Shown here: positions 25,067 through 34,622 of the stretch, piece by piece
Numbering within the stretch: the stretch's first letter is position 1
Layout: every line of letters starts with the position of its first letter
Source: Desulfothermus sp964427155
GTDB taxonomy: Bacteria; Desulfobacterota; Desulfovibrionia; Desulfovibrionales; Desulfothermaceae
NCBI GenBank assembly: GCA_964427155.1
Contig: CAYRSC010000004.1
Location: forward strand, 124,001 to 188,000
Reading direction: 5' to 3'
DNA: 64,000 nucleotides
The notes under the pieces: generated by a model
What the model saw: only the letters and a program-made list of their open reading frames with translations
Told to the model about the DNA's origin: nothing
Databases searched by the model: none
Made by a program: the position numbers and the translations under genes

Positions 25067-26347
25067 ATGAATGACCTGAAAAAGATGTATCACTCTATCC
25101 TAAAAGATCCCTTTCCCAGGGAAATGCATATAACCATTGGAGACCAGGAACTCATTTACAAAAAAAAGACGTGGGTCCTGGAGGAAGAGGAAAAGGGCCT
25201 TCGCTATGGTGAAAATCCAGATCAACCAGCGGCCCTCTACGAGCTATCCCAGGGCTCCTTGGAGCTTGGAGGGGTATTATTCAGGCGTCCCTCTCACAAC
25301 TATGGGCTCCTCTCATCCCTTGGGGAGGCCCACATGCTACAGGCAGGGAAACATCCGGGGAAGATAAATCTCACAGATGTAGACAATGGCATAAACATAC
25401 TTCAATATCTCACCAGAAAACCCGCTTGCGTTATTCTGAAACACAATAATCCCTGTGGTGCGGCCTGGTCAGACATCTCAATCTCAGATGCCCTGAAAAA
25501 GGCCTATTTTAGTGATCGCATAGCGGCATTTGGTGGAACAGTGGTGGTAAATACCCCCCTGGATAGGGAGGCGGCGGAGTTTATAGACAGATACTATTTT
25601 GAGGTAATTGCCGCTCCAGAATATGAACAGGGCACAGTGGATATATTAAAGAGACGCAAGAATCTCAGGATACTGAAGATAGAGGGACTTGCCTCCCTGG
25701 AATCACTGGTGAATGAGCCTTTTTTGGAATTTAAGTCCCTGGTGGATGGAGGGATAATCCTTCAATTCTCCTTTAGAAATAAGATCCTCTCTCCTGAAGA
25801 TTTCATGCCCGCAAGGGGGGAAAAGGATGGCAGAAGCATTATTGCCCGCAAACCCACTCCCCGGGAGATGGAGGACCTAATCTTTGCCTGGGCAGTGGAG
25901 GCAGGGGTAAGTTCAAACTCTGTATTATTTGCCAAAGAGGGGGCAACCATATCCATTGGAACAGGAGAGCAGGATAGGGTAGGTTGTGTGGATCTCACCA
26001 TTCATAAGGCCTATATAAAATACTGTGACAGATTGAGCCATGAAAAAACTGGCCTTTCCTTCTATGAATTAAGACAGGAGGCAAAAAAGGACAAAACCAA
26101 GAGGCCCATTTTAGAAGAGATAGAGATGAGGACAAGAGAAGACAAGGCAGGGCTTAAGGGGTCTGTAATGGTTTCTGACGGATTCTTTCCCTTCAGAGAT
26201 GGGGTGGACCTGGCCATAGAACAGGGGGTAGTGGCCATTGCACAGCCTGGTGGCTCAGTGAATGATTATGAGGTAATAGAGGCATGTAATCAGGCATCAC
26301 CTCAGGTGGCAATGGTCTTTACTGGACAGCGCTCATTTAAACATTAA
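25067..26347 (+). CDS. AICAR transformylase-type protein without IMP cyclohydrolase domain
   Basis: The 426-residue protein matches the C-terminal half of PurH: LRYGENPDQPAALYE, SYTDVDNG-like LTDVDNGINILQYL, the catalytic LKHNNPCG with Lys125-His126, then SDRIAAFGG, VFTGQRSFKH at the end. The N-terminal MGS/IMP cyclohydrolase domain is missing. Such stand-alone AICARFT proteins are known in several anaerobes, where IMP closure is done by a separate enzyme. An open frame extends 55 codons upstream, but AAGGAGAAGAAAT precedes the ATG at 25067 and family similarity starts there. It is the first gene of a long plus-strand run. Confidence 0.85.
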   Translation: MNDLKKMYHSILKDPFPREMHITIGDQELIYKKKTWVLEEEEKGLRYGENPDQPAALYELSQGSLELGGVLFRRPSHNYGLLSSLGEAHMLQAGKHPGKINLTDVDNGINILQYLTRKPACVILKHNNPCGAAWSDISISDALKKAYFSDRIAAFGGTVVVNTPLDREAAEFIDRYYFEVIAAPEYEQGTVDILKRRKNLRILKIEGLASLESLVNEPFLEFKSLVDGGIILQFSFRNKILSPEDFMPARGEKDGRSIIARKPTPREMEDLIFAWAVEAGVSSNSVLFAKEGATISIGTGEQDRVGCVDLTIHKAYIKYCDRLSHEKTGLSFYELRQEAKKDKTKRPILEEIEMRTREDKAGLKGSVMVSDGFFPFRDGVDLAIEQGVVAIAQPGGSVNDYEVIEACNQASPQVAMVFTGQRSFKH

Positions 26348-26376
26348 TCTGCCCCTAAACAACAAGCAGGACTTCC

Positions 26377-28407
26377 GTGGAAGGCATAGAAATAAGCCCA
26401 GGAGCAATAGTTGAGTATCTCCACTCAGGAGAGGTACACATAGGGTGTGTTGTCTCAACAGAAAGACATATAACCGTGGTAACTCCTAGCAAGAGGATAA
26501 TAAGGCTCTCCAGGAGCAGATTTCTCCCTTGGCAGGGACCCTCTTTGCCCCCCTCTCTCCCCAGAGAAGAGATCATCGCAGAGATGGAAGAGATAGACCA
26601 AAGGAGACAGGAGATAAAGAGGGGAATAGATACCCAGGAGATCTGGTCCCTCATCCAGGAGGAAATAGAAGAGTGTGATGTATTCTGGCTGGCAGAACTA
26701 ATATGGGAGGAGAGGGACATAAACAGGACAGCGGCCCTGGGACGGGCCCTGCTGGAGGACAAGCTCCACTTCAAATTCCACAACCCCCTCTTTCGGGTAT
26801 TTTCTCCCTCTGTAGTGGAGAACAAATTAAGGGTCCTCACCCAGAGGGAAAGGGAAGAAGAGTTGGTGGAAAAGGGGAATATCTTCTTCCGGAAGCTATG
26901 GGAGATAAGGGCCCAGGGGGGAGAGATCCCCCCCATTGAGGCCCACATAGAGAAGGAACTAAAGGAAATACTGAAAAAGGGCATTACCTCTCCAGAAAAT
27001 CGCTCCTTCCAGAAAAAATGGAAAAGGCTCACCCAGGGGATTCCCCCTGACCCACATCTTCCCCTCCTCCTGGCCCAGGCATGGAAGATGGTCCCTCGTC
27101 ATTACAACTTTCTCCTGGACCAGGCAGATTACAGGTGGGGAGATGAGTGGAGCAGGTCCCATGAGGAGGAAATAAAGCGACAGATAGAGGCGTTTGAGCA
27201 AAAAAAAGGACTCACCCTGGATCTACCCTTCATATCCATTGACTCTGCCACCACCAGGGACATAGACGATGCCTTTTATGTAGAGAAAAGAGAAGATGTC
27301 TATCTCCTCTATCTGGCATTTGCCTGTCCGGTGATCTTCTGGGACTTCTCCTCCCCCCTAAACAGAGAGGTTGCAAAACGTACCTCCAGCCTATATCTGC
27401 CAGAAGGTACCAGCCACATGCTTCCAGAGGTCCTGGGGACAGAGATATTTAGCCTACACAGGGGAGAAAAAAGACCTGCCCTCATCCTAAAGGTAAGCCT
27501 CTCCAATGAGGGACAACTAATGGAATTTTCCTTTTCCTTTGAATGGATAACACTAGCGGAGAACCTTACCTATTCAGAGGTGGAAGAACTATTAAAGGGA
27601 GAAGACCTCTATGGGCTATATGACGCCCTTTCCCTGGCACGGGAGCTCAGGAAAAAGAGGCTAGGGAAAGGGGCTGTAATCATAGAGAGACAGGAGCCAG
27701 TAATAACCATCTCCCCGTGTGGAGAAGACGTACACATAAGCCTAGAGGATGCCCCTTCATATCCCAGTGCCCAGATGATAGTCTCTGAATTTATGATCCT
27801 GGCAAACACCCTCTCTGCCAGGTGGACCAATTCTCATCCCCTTCCCCTTATCTTTCGCACCCAGGACATAGATATACCCCGGGAGGCAGGAGGGGTGTGG
27901 AAGGATCCACTGAAGACCTACGGGATAATAAAGCTCCTAAGTGCTACCACCATGGAGACAACCATGCGTCCCCATGCAAGTCTTGGGGTAGAGGGCTATG
28001 CTCCCATCACCTCTCCTTTGAGACGATATATAGACTTTTTGAATGTATACCAGATATATAGCTCCCTCACAGGAGGAGAACCCCTTCCTAAGGATGAATT
28101 AAATACCCTGCTTCCATATCTCAATTTAAGACTCCAGGAGGCCAATAAGATACAAAAATACCGGGTGAGATACTGGAAGTTGCTATATCTTAAAAGATAT
28201 TGTAAAAAATCTGCCTGGAGGGCGGTTGTGGTTGATGAAGACCCACAGGCCTATACATTTCTTCTTCCCAGGGAACAACTCCTGGTAAAGGCACCTAAGA
28301 ATATGGTAGGGGGGAATATCTTTCCAGGAAAGGAATTCTTGCTCAGGTTCCAAAGGATAGATCCCCTTAACAACCAGATTAAAATACAAAAGATAGAGGA
28401 GGTCTAA
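26377..28407 (+). CDS. RNase II/RNase R family exoribonuclease
   Basis: The 676-residue protein has an RNB catalytic domain beginning near residue 285. The SIDSATTRDIDDAF motif has Asp289, Asp295, Asp297 and Asp298, which bind the metal. RPHASLG and APITSPLRRYIDFLN follow near 535-560. The N-terminus carries a small barrel-like segment (PGAIVEYLHSGEVHIGCVV), and the last 80 residues are S1-like. The layout is that of the shorter RNase II-like class. It degrades RNA 3' to 5'. GTG at 26377 is the likely start with a weak AGCAGG upstream. Its stop overlaps the plsY start (TAATG). Confidence 0.85.
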   Translation: MEGIEISPGAIVEYLHSGEVHIGCVVSTERHITVVTPSKRIIRLSRSRFLPWQGPSLPPSLPREEIIAEMEEIDQRRQEIKRGIDTQEIWSLIQEEIEECDVFWLAELIWEERDINRTAALGRALLEDKLHFKFHNPLFRVFSPSVVENKLRVLTQREREEELVEKGNIFFRKLWEIRAQGGEIPPIEAHIEKELKEILKKGITSPENRSFQKKWKRLTQGIPPDPHLPLLLAQAWKMVPRHYNFLLDQADYRWGDEWSRSHEEEIKRQIEAFEQKKGLTLDLPFISIDSATTRDIDDAFYVEKREDVYLLYLAFACPVIFWDFSSPLNREVAKRTSSLYLPEGTSHMLPEVLGTEIFSLHRGEKRPALILKVSLSNEGQLMEFSFSFEWITLAENLTYSEVEELLKGEDLYGLYDALSLARELRKKRLGKGAVIIERQEPVITISPCGEDVHISLEDAPSYPSAQMIVSEFMILANTLSARWTNSHPLPLIFRTQDIDIPREAGGVWKDPLKTYGIIKLLSATTMETTMRPHASLGVEGYAPITSPLRRYIDFLNVYQIYSSLTGGEPLPKDELNTLLPYLNLRLQEANKIQKYRVRYWKLLYLKRYCKKSAWRAVVVDEDPQAYTFLLPREQLLVKAPKNMVGGNIFPGKEFLLRFQRIDPLNNQIKIQKIEEV

Positions 28408-29036
28408 TGGAAAGGTTAATCGCAGAGCTCATCTGGATTGCCCTGGCCTATCTTATAGGCTCTATTCCGTGGGGGGTGGTCATTGCCAAAATGGCCTCAG
28501 GGATAGACCCAAGGGAGATGGGTAGTAAAAGTACAGGCGCAACAAATGTGGCCAGGATATGTGGCACAGGCTATGGGGTGGCAACCTTTCTACTGGATAT
28601 GTTAAAAGGTCTATTGCCTGTGCTCATAGGGGCAAAGATCTCTTCCTCTCCCCTTTTTCTCTCTCTTACCGCCCTAGCCGCACTCCTGGGCCATATCTAT
28701 TCAGTATTTCTGGATCTAAAAGGGGGGAAAGGAGTGGCTACCACCATAGGCATCTTTCTGGCAATTATCCCCGGGGCCACCCTTGTGGGAATAGCTATAA
28801 CCCTGCTGGTGATATGGCTCACGGGATATGTGTCCCTTGGATCTATAACCCTCATGCTCCTACTTCCCATCCTTATCCTCACAAAGGCCAGCTTCACATA
28901 TTTTGTATTTGCCCTGGTGGTAATGTTGCTGGTTATAAATAGACATAGGGAAAACATAGTAAGGGTAATTAAGGGAGAAGAAAATCCCTGGCAGCGGAAA
29001 AAATTTCAAAAGGAAATGGGGCAATCCCCCTCCTAA
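28407..29036 (+). CDS. plsY: acyl-phosphate:glycerol-3-phosphate acyltransferase PlsY
   Basis: The 209-residue membrane enzyme transfers acyl groups from acyl phosphate to glycerol-3-phosphate. Its motifs are GSIPWGVVIAK near 18-28, the loop MGSKSTGATNVAR, LGHIYSVFLDLKGGKGVATT and NRHRENIVRVIKGEE at the C-terminus. At least five hydrophobic helices are visible. Its ATG overlaps the stop of the RNase gene. Confidence 0.95.
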   Translation: MERLIAELIWIALAYLIGSIPWGVVIAKMASGIDPREMGSKSTGATNVARICGTGYGVATFLLDMLKGLLPVLIGAKISSSPLFLSLTALAALLGHIYSVFLDLKGGKGVATTIGIFLAIIPGATLVGIAITLLVIWLTGYVSLGSITLMLLLPILILTKASFTYFVFALVVMLLVINRHRENIVRVIKGEENPWQRKKFQKEMGQSPS

Positions 29037-29049
29037 GGGAATCTTGGCA

Positions 29050-29859
29050 ATGAAATCTCCAGGGGAGATAGAGATCTATTGTCCCACCCCCCTGAGGTGT
29101 AGACAAGGGGGGGTGGTGGATGTATGGGCCACGCCGTTTCTCAAAAAAAAGAATACCTGTTTTACCTCTAGCGCGTGGAGACAGTTGCGAGTGGGTCAAT
29201 ACATAGGAGGAGATGCCCCCCTATTCCTTGTAAAGGACATTGACTGGAGAGAGGTAAATGGTCTCTCACAAAAGGTCTTTTGTCTCCAGATAATGCAGGA
29301 TAGGGTCCTGTCAGAGGGCAACCATAGCTTCCATTTCTGGTCAGAGGGATACACCCTGGCGGTTATCACCCTAAGTGATAAGGGGTTTATGGGAGAAAGG
29401 GAGGATACAGCGGGGAGCATGGTGGAGCACAAGATAAGGGAGGGGATTCCACTTACCCTTAGTTTCCGCTCCATAATAGGAGATGAGCCCCATGAACTTC
29501 TATCCCTACTGGTTCACTATGGCCTCACCCTTAAAACAGATCTCATTATCACCACCGGCGGCACAGGACTTACCACCAGGGATATAACCCCTGAGGTCAC
29601 CCTCCGTATCTTGGAGAGGAGGCTGGAGGGATTTGAACACATGATGTTCGCAGAGGGGATAAAAAAGACCCCTCACGCCATAATCTCCAGGGCCGTATGT
29701 GGGACTCTCGCAAAGAGCCTGATCCTAAATCTACCGGGAAGCCCCAGGGCAGTGAGCGAGGCCCTAGATTCTCTTCTCCCTGCCCTGCCCCATGCCCTGG
29801 AGAAGCTCATGGACGATCCCTCCCCATGCGCATTAACGGACATGGCCCATGGACAATAA
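29050..29859 (+). CDS. MogA/MoaB-type molybdopterin protein with unknown N-terminal extension
   Basis: Of 269 residues, the C-terminal part from about 95 is a MogA/MoaB domain: TLAVITLSDKGFMGEREDTAG, then IITTGGTGLTTRDITPE with Thr168 onward, and LNLPGSPRAVSEAL. This domain adenylates molybdopterin before metal insertion. The N-terminal 95 residues (IEIYCPTPLRCRQGG; LRVGQYIGGDAPLFLV) are not recognised; they are too short for a complete MOSC domain. AAGGGA lies 9 bases before the ATG at 29050. A TTG two codons earlier is less likely. The end overlaps the next gene by 11 bases. Confidence 0.75.
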   Translation: MKSPGEIEIYCPTPLRCRQGGVVDVWATPFLKKKNTCFTSSAWRQLRVGQYIGGDAPLFLVKDIDWREVNGLSQKVFCLQIMQDRVLSEGNHSFHFWSEGYTLAVITLSDKGFMGEREDTAGSMVEHKIREGIPLTLSFRSIIGDEPHELLSLLVHYGLTLKTDLIITTGGTGLTTRDITPEVTLRILERRLEGFEHMMFAEGIKKTPHAIISRAVCGTLAKSLILNLPGSPRAVSEALDSLLPALPHALEKLMDDPSPCALTDMAHGQ

Positions 29860-32800
29860 ATACATTGCAGACCTACACGTACATTCCAGGTTTTCCAGGG
29901 CCACCAGCAAGAGCCTGGGGATAAAAAAACTTGCGGCATGGGCAGGCATAAAGGGGATAAGTGTTGTTGCCACAGGTGATTTTACCCATCCAGGATGGAT
30001 GGAAGAGATAGAGAGGGAGCTGGAAGAAGAAGAAAGTGGACTTCTTGCCCTCCGAGACGCAGAGGACATATATGAGCAAACAGGACTCAGTCTCAGAAGG
30101 GCCTCCTCTCCTGATGTGAGATTTATCCTGTGCACAGAGATAAGCTCCATCTACAAAAAAGGAGGAAGGGTCCGGAAAATACACAACCTTGTCTTTATGT
30201 CTTCTCTTGAAAAGGCAAAGGCCTTCAATAAAAGGCTTGAGAAGGTTGGTAATCTCTGTGCAGATGGACGCCCTATCCTGGGACTGGATTGTAAGCATCT
30301 CCTGGAGATGGTACTTGAAACAGATCCAATGGGCTTTCTCATACCTGCCCATGTATGGACCCCCTGGTTTTCTCTCTTTGGATCAAACTCGGGTTTCAAT
30401 TCCATAGAGGAATGCTTTGGGGAACTGAGCACAGAGATATTTGCCCTGGAAACAGGTCTCTCTTCAGACCCACCTATGAACTGGTTATGGAGCAATCTGG
30501 ACAGATTCTATCTAATATCCAATTCTGATGCCCACTCAGGGGAAAAACTTGCCCGGGAGGCCAATCTCTTTAAAGGAGAAATATCCTATTATAGCATCTA
30601 TCATGCGCTAAAATATCGGGATGGAAATTTCCTTGGAACCATTGAATTCTTTCCTGAAGAAGGCAAATACCACCTGGATGGCCACAGGAAATGTGGTATT
30701 GTGCTACATCCCAGGGAGGCCATTAAGCTGAATAACATCTGTCCAGTATGTGGTCGTCCCTTAACCATTGGAGTAATGCACAGGGTACTGGAGCTGGCTG
30801 ACAGAGAGGAGCCATCTCCCCCTGAGGATGCCCCTCCCTTTATCTCGCTTATTCCCCTTTGCGAGATCCTTTCAGAGATAATGGGAGTGGGGCCCAGGAC
30901 AAAAAGGGTGCTTCACACCTATGCCAACCTCATAGAAAGGTTTGGTAGCGAAATAGGGGTCCTCATGGATGTGGATACAGAGGATATAAGGCGTATATCT
31001 CCCTTACTTTCAGAGGGAATAGAGAGGATGAGACGAGGAGAGGTGAGAAGGGAGCCAGGTTTTGATGGTCGCTATGGAAAGATATACCTGTTTGAAGAGA
31101 GAGGGCCCAACACAAAAAAGGCCAAAGAATTTTCTCTAAGAAACAAGGCCCTTTTTGTAGTAGGAGAAAAAAAAGGACACACCCCTTCCCAAGGGTTTAA
31201 TCCTCAACAAAAAAAGGCCATATGCTCCAGCCATACTCCCCTTCTGGTCATAGCTGGTCCAGGCACAGGAAAGACCCGCACCCTGGTTGGAAGGGCTATA
31301 CACCTTCTTAAAGAAGACAACTCTTCCTCTGTATTGGTACTCACATTTACCCTGGCGGCAGCAGAGGAGGTGGGCAGGAGGATTGAGGAAAACTTCGGTA
31401 GGGACTCACGTATAAAGATATGCACCCTTCACTCCCTGGGCTATGAGTTATGGGAGAGGATATATAACTCCTCCCCATTTGTGCTAGATGAAGAGGATGC
31501 CAGAAACATGTATCTGCAGGGAGAGGGGGAGAAGAGAGAAGAGACATACTGGAGGCAATATCTCTATGAGAGGGAGCGTATGCTCTGCCCTTCTAACCTT
31601 CAATATCATAAGGAGTACTCTCGGAAAAAAAAAGAAAAGAATCTGGTGGACTATACTGATCTGCTAGAATTTCTCCATCGCTACCTTCTATCCCACCCCC
31701 CTTCCAGACGCCAGGACCTGGTTGTGGCTAATCACATATTGGTTGATGAGATACAGGACCTCTCCCCTCTCCAGATGGAAATAATAAGGTCATTATGTGG
31801 AGAGGGAGGAAGGGGTTTCTTTGGAATAGGGGACCCTGACCAGACTATTTACTCCTTCCGTGGGGCAATGGAGGATGTGGTCTCCTATCTCAAAAATATA
31901 TGGGGAGATTCCCTGGAGGTCCTCAACCTCACCACCAATTATAGAAGTGCCCCCTGCATTATACGCCTCTCATCTCCACTTATATCCTTTGGCACCCCCA
32001 CCCATCCCCCTCAGGATAGGGAAGAGGGAAAGATATACCTATATCACGCTCCCACAGGAGAGATGGAGGCAAGATGGATAGCAAAAGAGATAAAGAGGCT
32101 AATCGGCGGGACCTCCCACATGGAGGCAGATAGGGGTAGAACAGGAGAGAGACTGTCTCCAGGAGATATTGCCGTGCTTGTCCGATTTCGTGCCTTGCTA
32201 CCTCCCATAAAAAAGGTCCTAGAGAGGGCTGGACTTCCCTGCTCCACCCCTGCAGAGATAAATTTCTGGGAGGATCCGCTGGTGGAGAAGCTCCTGCAGA
32301 GGATAAAAGAGATACTCCCCTCTGATCCCATGCTCCCCATGGATATAAAGGGACTGGAGAGGCATTTTCAGGATGGAGGGGAATTTGCGACCTTCTTCTG
32401 GCAGAGCGAATCTATTAAAAGGCTGGGAAAGGAGATAAGGAGATTTAATAGCTGGCAGGAATTTCTCAACTGGATAAATCTTCAAAAGGAATTTGAGACC
32501 ATCTCCTCCAGGGCCCAAAAGGTAGTTCTCTCCAGCCTACACGGTTCCAAGGGACTGGAGTTTCAAGCAGTATTCCTTCCCTGTCTGGAAGAAGGGATAC
32601 TTCCCTTTAACAGGGACCTATTTACCAGGAAAAAAGGAGAGGGGATGGAGAAAGACAACCATGAGCAGGAAGAACAAAGGCTTCTATATGTGGGCATTAC
32701 CAGGGCAAAGACATATCTCTTTCTCAGTTATGCGGACAGGAGGATATTATTTGGACAGCACCACCATCTTCCCCCCAGTCCCTTTTTAAAAGAACTCCCC

Positions 32801-32872
32801 CTTGAGATAGCAACACGTATAATGGCCAGGGAGAAAAAGAGAAAACACATAAAAGACCTTCACTTGATTTGA
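29849..32872 (+). CDS. fusion of EndoQ-like PHP nuclease and UvrD-type helicase
   Basis: The protein has 1007 residues. Residues 1 to about 400 are a PHP-fold endonuclease Q-like domain: IADLHVHSRFSRATSK, VVATGDFTHPGW, LCTEISSIY, IPAHVWTPWFSLFGSNSGF, SNSDAHS, and a zinc site (KCGIVLHP, NICPVCGRPL). From about 450 it is a superfamily 1 helicase: Walker A AGPGTGKT at 469-476, VDEIQDLSPLQ, GDPDQTIYSFRGA, NYRSAPCIIRLSS, LHGSKGLEFQAVFLP and LLYVGITRAKTYLF. EndoQ cuts 5' of deaminated or abasic sites, so a nuclease-helicase repair machine is likely (inference). The start overlaps the upstream gene by 11 bases and has only a weak ribosome site. Confidence 0.88.
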   Translation: MDNKYIADLHVHSRFSRATSKSLGIKKLAAWAGIKGISVVATGDFTHPGWMEEIERELEEEESGLLALRDAEDIYEQTGLSLRRASSPDVRFILCTEISSIYKKGGRVRKIHNLVFMSSLEKAKAFNKRLEKVGNLCADGRPILGLDCKHLLEMVLETDPMGFLIPAHVWTPWFSLFGSNSGFNSIEECFGELSTEIFALETGLSSDPPMNWLWSNLDRFYLISNSDAHSGEKLAREANLFKGEISYYSIYHALKYRDGNFLGTIEFFPEEGKYHLDGHRKCGIVLHPREAIKLNNICPVCGRPLTIGVMHRVLELADREEPSPPEDAPPFISLIPLCEILSEIMGVGPRTKRVLHTYANLIERFGSEIGVLMDVDTEDIRRISPLLSEGIERMRRGEVRREPGFDGRYGKIYLFEERGPNTKKAKEFSLRNKALFVVGEKKGHTPSQGFNPQQKKAICSSHTPLLVIAGPGTGKTRTLVGRAIHLLKEDNSSSVLVLTFTLAAAEEVGRRIEENFGRDSRIKICTLHSLGYELWERIYNSSPFVLDEEDARNMYLQGEGEKREETYWRQYLYERERMLCPSNLQYHKEYSRKKKEKNLVDYTDLLEFLHRYLLSHPPSRRQDLVVANHILVDEIQDLSPLQMEIIRSLCGEGGRGFFGIGDPDQTIYSFRGAMEDVVSYLKNIWGDSLEVLNLTTNYRSAPCIIRLSSPLISFGTPTHPPQDREEGKIYLYHAPTGEMEARWIAKEIKRLIGGTSHMEADRGRTGERLSPGDIAVLVRFRALLPPIKKVLERAGLPCSTPAEINFWEDPLVEKLLQRIKEILPSDPMLPMDIKGLERHFQDGGEFATFFWQSESIKRLGKEIRRFNSWQEFLNWINLQKEFETISSRAQKVVLSSLHGSKGLEFQAVFLPCLEEGILPFNRDLFTRKKGEGMEKDNHEQEEQRLLYVGITRAKTYLFLSYADRRILFGQHHHLPPSPFLKELPLEIATRIMAREKKRKHIKDLHLI

Positions 32873-32874
32873 GG

Positions 32875-33597
32875 ATGAAGACTTTTCCATTTAAGATAGC
32901 AACCACCTCATTTATCTATCCCTCCACTGTGGGGGAAAACTGCCAGAGGCTGGAGGGCATGGTGGAGGAGGTCTCTATTGTGCTGTTTGAATATAAGAGC
33001 TCCCTTAACTATTCCCAAAGGGACATCCCTGTGTATTTAAAGGACCTCTCCCTCTCTTACAACATCCACCTCCCCCTTGACCTTCCCTGGGAAAGATCTC
33101 CTTCTCTGGTAATGGATATTATTGAAAGACTTATGGAAAAGGTCCAATTTCTCCACCCCTCCTTTTATGTGCTGCATCCACCCCCATCTCTTGGGCATCT
33201 GGAATATCTCTATTCCCATTTTCTAAAAAGGGGCTATCCCCTCTCTCTCATATATCTAGAAAACACCAAGGAAAACAGCCTGATAGATATATTAGAAGAG
33301 ATTAACCATTTTGGGTTTAAGGTATGTCTGGACATTGGACACGTGTTAGAATATCATCAGCACAATCTATTATCTTACCCAGGTCTCTATCCCATAACAG
33401 GGGCAATACATATTTATGGCCCCAGGGGGGGTATTCACTCTTCTCTGGGAGAGTTAACAAAAAGAGACATAGAGGTGGTGAGGTGGGTAATCCAAAGGCT
33501 CTCTCCCAAAACTACAGTGGTTGTGGAGGTCTTTAAGGAGAGGGATCTGAAGGAGTCTTTACACATATTAGAGGAATGGATAAACCAAAGACCATAA
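32875..33597 (+). CDS. TIM-barrel protein similar to cobamide remodelling phosphodiesterase CbiR
   Basis: The 240-residue protein has the sugar phosphate isomerase/AP endonuclease-2 barrel. FKIATTSFIYPSTVGEN at the start, VSIVLFEYKSS, YNIHLPLDLPW, LIYLENTKENSL, VCLDIGHVLEY and AIHIYGPRGGIHSSLG follow in order, with metal ligands His, Glu, Asp and His in their usual strands. The TTS-IYP start and the LVLFE/HLPLDL pattern resemble CbiR, which opens the nucleotide loop of cobamides. The ATG at 32875 follows the helicase stop by 2 bases. No other cobamide gene is nearby, so an alternative sugar or nucleotide role remains possible. Confidence 0.6.
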   Translation: MKTFPFKIATTSFIYPSTVGENCQRLEGMVEEVSIVLFEYKSSLNYSQRDIPVYLKDLSLSYNIHLPLDLPWERSPSLVMDIIERLMEKVQFLHPSFYVLHPPPSLGHLEYLYSHFLKRGYPLSLIYLENTKENSLIDILEEINHFGFKVCLDIGHVLEYHQHNLLSYPGLYPITGAIHIYGPRGGIHSSLGELTKRDIEVVRWVIQRLSPKTTVVVEVFKERDLKESLHILEEWINQRP

Positions 33598-33613
33598 AAC
33601 CCAACAAGATAAT

Positions 33614-34621
33614 ATGTCATATTTTAGAAAACTGGATCAGAAACTACAACATCTCTCCAGCCTCTTTAAAAAAAAGGAGAGATGGCTCATCCTCTTTGTG
33701 GCAGATCCAGATGCCATGGCCTCTGCTATGGCACTGAAAAAGATCCTGGCCAGAAGGGTGGAAAATGTGGCACTGGCAATGGTGAACGAAGTAACCAGGC
33801 CAGACAATCTTGCAATGATAAAATATCTGCACATACCGGTGAAAAAACTCACTCCACCTCTTGCCGCCCAATATGATCGTTTTGCCCTTGTTGATTCCCA
33901 GCCCCATCATCATCCAGAATTTGCAAACTTTGAATTTTCAGTGGTAATAGACCACCATCCCATCTCAGAAAAAAATCCTGTGAGTGCAGAATTTACGGAA
34001 GTGTGTCCAGACTATGGGGCAAATAGCACCATCCTTACGGAATTTTTATACAATCTAAAGTTAAGGCCAGGAAAGCTTCTTTCCACTGCCCTCTTATATG
34101 GCATAAAGACAGATACCCATAGTTTTGAAAACAACTTTCACGATGCAGATATGAGGGCCTTTAGATACCTGAGCAAGCTCTCCGACCACAATATACTCAG
34201 AAAGATAGTAAAAAGCGAATATCGGCTGGATTGGTTGCGGTACTTTTCCAGGGCACTAAAAAAGATGAGGATAGTGGGAGATGGCATTACTGTGTACATG
34301 GGGGAGGTGGAGTCCTCGGATATACTTGTTATCCTAGCGGACTTCTTTATGAAGGTGCATGACATCTGCTGGGATATTGTCACAGGCACCTGTGAGGGAA
34401 AGTTGATCTCAATCTTCAGGGGGGATGGGATAAAACACCATATGGGCAAGCTGGCCCATAGATTGTTCGGGGATGTGGGGAGCGCCGGAGGGCATAAGGC
34501 CATGGCAAGGGCAGAGGTAAATATAGAGAGGATAGAAGGGCATCCACAACAATTTATCTGGGACAGACTCCAGCAGTGTAGCATTGTAAGGGGAATTAGA
34601 AGGCAAAGAGACAGGTCCTGA
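33614..34621 (+). CDS. DHH-family phosphoesterase (NrnA-like)
   Basis: The 335-residue protein has the DHH domain (VADPDAMASAMALKKIL; VDSQPHHHPEF; VIDHHPIS; GIKTDTHSF) and the C-terminal DHHA1 motif SAGGHKAMARAEV. NrnA-type members hydrolyse short oligoribonucleotides or dinucleotides. The usual N-terminal motif DHDADG is altered to VADPDAMAS, as in some NrnA relatives. It precedes polA by one base and is co-directional with it. Confidence 0.8.
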   Translation: MSYFRKLDQKLQHLSSLFKKKERWLILFVADPDAMASAMALKKILARRVENVALAMVNEVTRPDNLAMIKYLHIPVKKLTPPLAAQYDRFALVDSQPHHHPEFANFEFSVVIDHHPISEKNPVSAEFTEVCPDYGANSTILTEFLYNLKLRPGKLLSTALLYGIKTDTHSFENNFHDADMRAFRYLSKLSDHNILRKIVKSEYRLDWLRYFSRALKKMRIVGDGITVYMGEVESSDILVILADFFMKVHDICWDIVTGTCEGKLISIFRGDGIKHHMGKLAHRLFGDVGSAGGHKAMARAEVNIERIEGHPQQFIWDRLQQCSIVRGIRRQRDRS

Positions 34622-34622
34622 G

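Noticed and set aside
29050..29340. MOSC domain at the N-terminus of the MogA-like protein
   Set aside because: The typical MOSC motifs are not visible and the segment is too short.
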